Assembly: GCF_029023725.1 (NCBI RefSeq)
Contig: NZ_CP119075.1
Location: forward strand, 1,111,501-1,175,500
Origin: Synoicihabitans lomoniglobus
Lineage (GTDB): Bacteria > Verrucomicrobiota > Verrucomicrobiia > Opitutales > Opitutaceae
Length of the DNA stretch: 64,000 nt
Reading direction: 5' to 3'
A program made the translations under genes and the position numbers. The notes beneath the pieces were generated by a model that was not told the origin of the DNA, did not search any database, and worked only from the letters and a program-made list of their open reading frames with translations. Position 1 is the stretch's first letter. Each line of letters starts with the position of its first letter. Shown piece after piece: positions 59,422 through 64,000 of the stretch.

Positions 59422-60429
59422 ATGCTTAAGACCCACTGGAACCGGGCGGTCGAAACGCTCACCTTGCCCTTCTTTCTGGCGCTGCTGTTGGCGGCGGGAT
59501 TCATGGGTTTCGTGGCGTGGGATCACTCGCACTGGTGGGCGAATCGCGAGGACTACGGCTTTGGCTGGCTGGTGCCGGCGTTTGTGGCATTTGTGGTCCA
59601 TGACCGGTGGTCGCGCATCACGGCGGCCGTGACGGTTTGTGCGGCTCCGGCGAGTCCGCGGGCGGCGGGGTGGAAGCGTTGGCTGCTCAACTTTGTCATC
59701 TACGGCGGCATGTTGGGCGGCGCGTTGTTGTTTTTACTGGGAGCCTTTTATCGGGCGGGAGCGGGACCCTCGCATCCGGGATCGCTGGCACTTTCAATGG
59801 GCGCCGGGGCGATCGCGCTGACGTTGTTTTTTGTCAATGCACCGGATGCCGAGTCGTCGCGGCCGAGCGGGATTTTCGATGATGCGCGCGTGCGGTTGAC
59901 CGCGTTGCTGTTGTTTCCCGCGTTGGTGTGGCTGGTATCGGCACCGATGGTGTCGGTGATCGAAAACCAGCTCAGTCTGTTCCTTTTGCACAAGGTCACC
60001 ACGGTGGTCTTTTTTGTCTTCGACGTATTGGGACTTCCCCTACAGCAGGAAGGCAACGTGCTCGTGCTGCCGCCGTTGGCGGACGGCGAACCCAATCGGG
60101 TGGGCGTGGAGCAGGCGTGTTCGGGCATTCGTTCGCTGACGGCGTGTTTGTTTGCGGGCTCGTTTCTCGCGGCGGTGTTTTTGGACAAGCTGTGGAAGAA
60201 GGTGGCACTGGTCGCGGCGGCGATGGCGTTTGCCTTCCTGACCAATTTGATTCGCAGCCTTTTTCTCACGAGCTGGGCTTACAACTACGGCCACGAGGCA
60301 ATCGAGGGCACGGTGCATGATGTCGCCGGATACTCGGTGCTCGGGCTGACTGTGGTGGGGTTGCTGCTGCTGTTGCCGCTCTTTCAGCTCGAGTGGGCGA
60401 CGGGGACGGACGACGAGGAAGAGCTGTAG
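59422..60429 (+). CDS. Exosortase/archaeosortase family transpeptidase
   Basis: 335-aa membrane protein with about eight helices. The catalytic triad typical of exosortases is visible: Cys233 in VEQACSGIRSL, Arg278 in FLTNLIRSLFLT and His299 in GTVHDVAGY. Exosortases cleave C-terminal PEP-CTERM-type signals and attach or release surface proteins in bacteria with EPS. No candidate PEP-CTERM substrate is visible in this window. ATG 59422 is preferred; upstream GTG/TTG codons are in frame. The C-terminus is short and acidic (GTDDEEEL). Confidence 0.9.
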   Translation: MLKTHWNRAVETLTLPFFLALLLAAGFMGFVAWDHSHWWANREDYGFGWLVPAFVAFVVHDRWSRITAAVTVCAAPASPRAAGWKRWLLNFVIYGGMLGGALLFLLGAFYRAGAGPSHPGSLALSMGAGAIALTLFFVNAPDAESSRPSGIFDDARVRLTALLLFPALVWLVSAPMVSVIENQLSLFLLHKVTTVVFFVFDVLGLPLQQEGNVLVLPPLADGEPNRVGVEQACSGIRSLTACLFAGSFLAAVFLDKLWKKVALVAAAMAFAFLTNLIRSLFLTSWAYNYGHEAIEGTVHDVAGYSVLGLTVVGLLLLLPLFQLEWATGTDDEEEL

Positions 60430-60445
60430 GCCCGGGATCCACCGA

Positions 60446-60477
60446 CAAAAAACCCGGTGCAGGTGAAGCACCGGGTT
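60446..60477 (-). terminator. Rho-independent terminator of the M16 gene
   Basis: 10-bp perfect stem AACCCGGTGC / GCACCGGGTT (60451-60460, 60468-60477), followed on the minus strand by a T tract (AAAAA on the plus strand at 60446-60450). May also stop the convergent exosortase transcript. Confidence 0.85.
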
Positions 60478-60502
60478 AATCGCATCGGGTCGGGCGCGGA
60501 GA

Positions 60503-63346
60503 TTACTCCGGCAGCACGATGACTTGGAACGCCCGATCGTTGCCGAGGTAGGCGGCGGCCAGCTTATTGATTTCGGCGACGGTGATCGCTTGATTGTCGG
60601 AATAACGGGAGCGGGCCCAGTCCATGCGCTGCGGGAATTCCTGCGCGCTCACGAGGACGGCGCCGAGCCAGTAGCCGTTGGTGCGTTCGCCTTCGCGCAG
60701 ACTGGTGAGGATGGGCTGCAAGGCGCGCTGCAACTCGTCGTCATTCGTGCCGTGGGCGGCGAGCTCGGCGGCGAGTTCACGGGTGGCGGCGGCGAGTCGG
60801 GCGGCATCGGGCGGATCGACGACGATGTAGGCATTGATGGTGCCGTAGTCGTCGAACGTATCGCTGGTATTGCTACCGGCGGACGGGCTATAGGAACCGC
60901 CGAGCTCTTCGCGAATCTTTTTGCGCATGCGATCACCGAGGATGTTCGCGAGCACGTTGAGGCGGCGGGCAACATGAACGTCTTTGCCGTCGGTGGTGGG
61001 CCAGTATATCGAAACGACTCCCTTGGGGATTTCGGTCGGCACGGTGTAGTCTTTCTCGAAGGGCTCGGGGAACGAGACTTGGCGGCGCTCGTAGAGCAAC
61101 GGCTTGGCTCCGCGGGTGGGCAGGGCGCCGAACGTGGCGGCGACGGCTTCGATGGCGGCTTCGACATCGAGGTCACCGACCAACGCGATTTCGATCGCGC
61201 CGTGCTGCAGCTCGGGCGTCAGCCAGGCGCGGGCCTCGTCGAGGGTGCGCTGGTCGAGCACGTCCTGCGGGGGCAGGCCGAATCGCATGTCGCCGTTGGC
61301 CAGCAAGCGGGGCACCTCGGTCTGGAGGGGACCTTGAGGGACGTGAGCGAGTTGGGTGTAATATTGCTCGATGCCTTTGCGCATCTGGCGGTCGGCCTCG
61401 GGACGGAAACCGGGGTCGACCAGATAGGCGGCGGCGAGCTGGAGCTGGAGTAACAGATCGTCGGGCGTGGTGGCGCCGGAAAGCTGGAAGGCATCAGTGC
61501 CAATGCCGAAGCCGACGCCGACGTTGCGGCCGGCGAGGATGCGTCGCAGCTCGTCGGAGGAGTGCGCGCCGAGACCGCCGAGGGTGAAGGTATTACTGGC
61601 GTAGACACTGAGTCCCGGCTGATCGGCGGTGGGCTCGGAAAGTTGGCCCGTGCCGATGCGCACCGACATGCTGATGCTCTCGGCGGAGAAGTCGGTTTGC
61701 TTGATGTTGAGTTTCACGCGGTTGGCGAACTCGACGAGGGTGATGTCGAGATCGGCGACGTGATCGCGGGAGAAGATTTCCCCGGCCGGACCGAAGTCGG
61801 TGTAGGCAAACGCGACCTCCTCGATTTGCGCGGGTGGATCGAGCACGACCGCTTGGGCGGTGGAGAACAGCTCGGCGATTTCGAGCTCGGGCTCGGCGGG
61901 TTGATCCGCGCCGGTGTTACCGACCACGGTGACGTAGCGGTGAGGAACCGACCAAAGCTCGCGGAAGGCGGCGTTGCACAGGTCGATCGTGATCTGGTCG
62001 AGCGCGGGCGTCACCAAATCGTAATCGGTCTGAGGCGTGGTGAAGACCGTTTCGTCGGCCACGGCCGACAGCACGCCCATGGCGAGTTGGGGAGAGCGGC
62101 GGGTGGGGGCGCGGCGCACGGCTTGTTCGAGACCGTTGCGCATGCCGGCGATGACTTCGCGCAGTTCGGGTTCCTGAAACCCGAATTGCAAGGCGCGGCG
62201 CAGTTCGTTTTCGGCGACCTTGAGCGCCTCTTTCCACGTGCCGGTCAAGGCGCGCAGTTCGATGCTGCCGGTGTCGGAAATCTTGTAAAACGAACCGGCA
62301 CCCGCGTAACCGCCGGAGAAAGGCGCGCCTTCCTGTTTGGCGAGTTCAGCGAGGCGGCGGTTGAGCATGCCGAGCGCGATATCGCGGGGCAGGTCCTTGA
62401 GGCGGTTGCGAGCGGTGTCGGGCTCCTCGGCAAACGGCACGGCGGTTTGGATACCGACGGCGACGTTGCCGGCTTCACTTTCGTAGTGGTGCAGGACGCG
62501 CAGGCCCTCGATGGACTGAACGTGGTCGGTCGGCGGGTCATTGCGGGCCGGGCCGCGAGCGGAGAGATCGGAGAACGCGGCGGTGATTTCGGATTCGACC
62601 TGGTCGATGTCGAAATCGCCGACGGCGACGACCGTCATGCGTTCGGGTCGATACCACGTGTTGTAGTAGTCGACGAACACATCGCGATTGGCGGTGCTGA
62701 GCACCTCTTCGGTGCCGATGGGGAGGCGATGAGCGAGACGGGTGTCGCCGTAGAGGAAGTCCAACTCGGCGACGAAGGAGCGCCATTCGACGGAGTCGCG
62801 GGTGCGTTTCTCGGAGAGGATGATGCCGCGTTCCTTGTCGATTTCCTCGGGCAGAAAGAGCATGCCGCCGGCGTAGTCGCGAAACACCTGCAAGCCCTCG
62901 GTGAGGTGGGCCGCGGTGGAATCGGGCAGGTCGATCATGTAGACCGTGCGATCGAAACTGGTGAAGGCGTTGGTATCGGCGCCGAAGCTCATGCCCATGC
63001 GCTGGAAAAACTCGATGAGGGTGTCGGGCGCGTAGTTTTCAGTGCCGTTGAAGGCCATGTGCTCGAGGAAGTGAGCGAGGCCGCGTTGGTTTTCGTTTTC
63101 CTGCAGGGAACCGGTCTCCACGAGCAAGCGCAGAGCGGTGCGTTCGCGGGGTTCGGTGTTTTTGAGCAGGGCGTAGCGCACACCGTTGTCGAGTTTACCG
63201 TAGCGCACGTTGGGGTCGACTGGCAGGTCGCTCTCCTCATGGGCGAAGTCTGCCGCAGACAGCCAGGATGCGGCGGGGAGGATCGCGAGGAGGAGGACAG
63301 CCAGTAGGGTGGAGAGCGGCTTACGCCGCGGGGAATGACTTGGCAT
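60503..63346 (-). CDS. M16 family zinc peptidase, secreted (947 aa)
   Basis: Third M16 protein. From the ATG at 63346 (MPSHSPRRKPLSTLL) a signal peptide ends near Ala32 (AASWLSAAD). The zinc motif HFLEH is at residues 92-96, and the acidic ligand lies in KERGIILSEKRTRDS. The second half (around residues 500-940) lacks HxxEH. It resembles PqqL/YmxG-type periplasmic peptidases and the gene at 825-3677 in length and layout. An ATG at 63361 would add five residues. Divergent from kdtA across 88 bp. Confidence 0.9.
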   Translation of the reverse strand: MPSHSPRRKPLSTLLAVLLLAILPAASWLSAADFAHEESDLPVDPNVRYGKLDNGVRYALLKNTEPRERTALRLLVETGSLQENENQRGLAHFLEHMAFNGTENYAPDTLIEFFQRMGMSFGADTNAFTSFDRTVYMIDLPDSTAAHLTEGLQVFRDYAGGMLFLPEEIDKERGIILSEKRTRDSVEWRSFVAELDFLYGDTRLAHRLPIGTEEVLSTANRDVFVDYYNTWYRPERMTVVAVGDFDIDQVESEITAAFSDLSARGPARNDPPTDHVQSIEGLRVLHHYESEAGNVAVGIQTAVPFAEEPDTARNRLKDLPRDIALGMLNRRLAELAKQEGAPFSGGYAGAGSFYKISDTGSIELRALTGTWKEALKVAENELRRALQFGFQEPELREVIAGMRNGLEQAVRRAPTRRSPQLAMGVLSAVADETVFTTPQTDYDLVTPALDQITIDLCNAAFRELWSVPHRYVTVVGNTGADQPAEPELEIAELFSTAQAVVLDPPAQIEEVAFAYTDFGPAGEIFSRDHVADLDITLVEFANRVKLNIKQTDFSAESISMSVRIGTGQLSEPTADQPGLSVYASNTFTLGGLGAHSSDELRRILAGRNVGVGFGIGTDAFQLSGATTPDDLLLQLQLAAAYLVDPGFRPEADRQMRKGIEQYYTQLAHVPQGPLQTEVPRLLANGDMRFGLPPQDVLDQRTLDEARAWLTPELQHGAIEIALVGDLDVEAAIEAVAATFGALPTRGAKPLLYERRQVSFPEPFEKDYTVPTEIPKGVVSIYWPTTDGKDVHVARRLNVLANILGDRMRKKIREELGGSYSPSAGSNTSDTFDDYGTINAYIVVDPPDAARLAAATRELAAELAAHGTNDDELQRALQPILTSLREGERTNGYWLGAVLVSAQEFPQRMDWARSRYSDNQAITVAEINKLAAAYLGNDRAFQVIVLPE

Positions 63347-63434
63347 GGTGACGCAAACCATGGGCGACTTTCTGAAAACGCCAATTAATGTTTTGTGACG
63401 GCGGCGGTTTTTCGATTCCTCAACCGGTCTGCCG

Positions 63435-64000
63435 ATGGCGCTTTGGATCTACCGACTAGTCTTTTTGCCCGTGATGCTCGTCCTGGCGCCCTACTACCTA
63501 TGGCGCATGCGGCGGCGTGGTGGTTACAGCGACGGTTTTGGTCAACGGTTTGGCGCGGTGCCGTCGAGCTTGCCGCCCAAGTCAGCCGGGCGGCAGCGGA
63601 TCTGGTTGCAGGCGGTCAGTGTGGGCGAATTGCTGGCCATCGGTCCGTTGTTGGACGCGCTCCATGCGCAGGCGGACCGAGAGATCTATCTGACCACCAC
63701 GACCAGCACCGGTTACCGCCTGGCGAAGGAGCGCTACGGCGCGAAGGTGGCGGGCGTCGCATATTTTCCCATGGATTTTTGGTGCTTCTCCGCCCGGGCT
63801 TGGCGCCACGTGCAGCCGGATCTGGCGGTGCTGACGGAAGGTGAGCGGTGGCCGGAACATATTCACCAAGCGGCGCGCCGGGGCGTGCCGATCGTGGCGA
63901 TCAATGCGCGACTGAGTGATCGGAGTTTTGCGCGCATGCAATGGGTGCGGGGATTGGTTCCCGGACTGATGGGGGGCATCACCCGGCTGCTGGCGGTGGC
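63435..64000 (+). CDS. waaA: Kdo transferase (5' part)
   Basis: The frame opens at ATG 63435 and runs off the window after 188 codons. WaaA (KdtA) adds Kdo to lipid A precursor at the inner membrane. Visible landmarks: N-terminal anchor WIYRLVFLPVMLVLAPYYLW, GFGQRFG, the active-site segment LQAVSVGELLAIGPLL (catalytic Glu), YLTTTTSTGYRLAKERYG, YFPMDFWCFSARAWRHVQPD and EGERWPEHI, where ETEIWPN-like sequence is expected. Its presence implies an LPS-bearing outer membrane. Confidence 0.88.
   Translation, partial: MALWIYRLVFLPVMLVLAPYYLWRMRRRGGYSDGFGQRFGAVPSSLPPKSAGRQRIWLQAVSVGELLAIGPLLDALHAQADREIYLTTTTSTGYRLAKERYGAKVAGVAYFPMDFWCFSARAWRHVQPDLAVLTEGERWPEHIHQAARRGVPIVAINARLSDRSFARMQWVRGLVPGLMGGITRLLAV

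Noticed and set aside
61562..63307. 581-codon plus-strand frame opposite the third M16 gene
   Set aside because: Antisense shadow: Gly/Ala/Val-rich composition, no recognisable family; the minus-strand frame has full M16 motifs.
1..64000. CRISPR arrays, prophage, transposases, rRNA genes
   Set aside because: None found on reading both strands: no regularly spaced repeats, no integrase or transposase motifs, no rRNA-like sequence.

Overview
The window is a GC-rich (roughly 60-65 % G+C by eye), densely packed stretch of a Gram-negative chromosome. The likely source is a member of the Verrucomicrobiota, probably Opitutaceae. Pointers to this are a Minf_1886-type (TIGR04138) Verrucomicrobia/Planctomycetes protein, an exosortase, large secreted proteins built from LamG, Ig-like and verrucomicrobial C-terminal modules, a Kdo transferase (so an LPS-type outer membrane), and several long proteins that look lineage-restricted. 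This placement is inference; no rRNA gene is present. I see no prophage, insertion sequence, CRISPR array or antibiotic-resistance gene.

Layout, left to right. 1-8.4 kb: the end of gatB, two M16 peptidases, a Fur-family repressor with an eroded metal site, a Minf_1886 protein and a lone haem-dependent oxidative N-demethylase-like gene. 8.4-14.3 kb: a mutM-tlyA-nadK operon, corA, a 287-bp tandem duplication of the corA tail carrying REP-like hairpins, an M24 peptidase and a DUF192 lipoprotein. 14.3-18.6 kb: a GT8-like glycosyltransferase, a Nudix hydrolase, a metallophosphoesterase and small unknowns. 18.7-23.2 kb: a LacI-type regulator divergent from a four-gene operon (HUMPS-type barrel, medium-chain dehydrogenase without structural zinc cysteines, SDR, AP-endonuclease-2-type isomerase), which looks like an unassigned sugar or sugar-acid catabolic pathway. 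23.3-34.1 kb: cysS, hemB, a sugar dehydrogenase with its own cytochrome c, a TPR protein, a polysaccharide-export lipoprotein, pyrD and cysE. 34.2-34.5 kb: tRNA-Leu(GAG), followed by a row of hairpins and a second copy of the tRNA 3' tail. 34.5-45.3 kb: a membrane protein with two cNMP-type domains, an RGG-rich protein, CPBP-thiL-tsaE, and the pyrR-pyrB-pyrC operon. 45.4-53.2 kb: two related secreted proteins on either side of a RecB-nuclease/XPD-helicase fusion, a RecO-like protein and a DUF502 protein. 53.2-64 kb: the classic HIT-phoH-HD-ybeY group, fabF, an exosortase, a third M16 peptidase and the start of the Kdo transferase gene.

Most genes are housekeeping: nucleotide synthesis (pyrB, pyrC, pyrD, pyrR), tRNA and rRNA modification or charging (gatB, cysS, tsaE, tlyA, ybeY), cofactors (nadK, hemB, thiL), DNA repair (mutM, recO-like, the helicase) and the envelope (kdtA, exosortase, polysaccharide export). 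The least explained parts are the small dispersed DNA elements: two palindrome families of about 21-39 bp with a shared design (TGTnACC...GGTnACA), REP-like GTAGG hairpins, CGTTCTC repeats, and the structured segment after tRNA-Leu. The LacI-controlled four-gene operon is the best candidate for an undescribed pathway.
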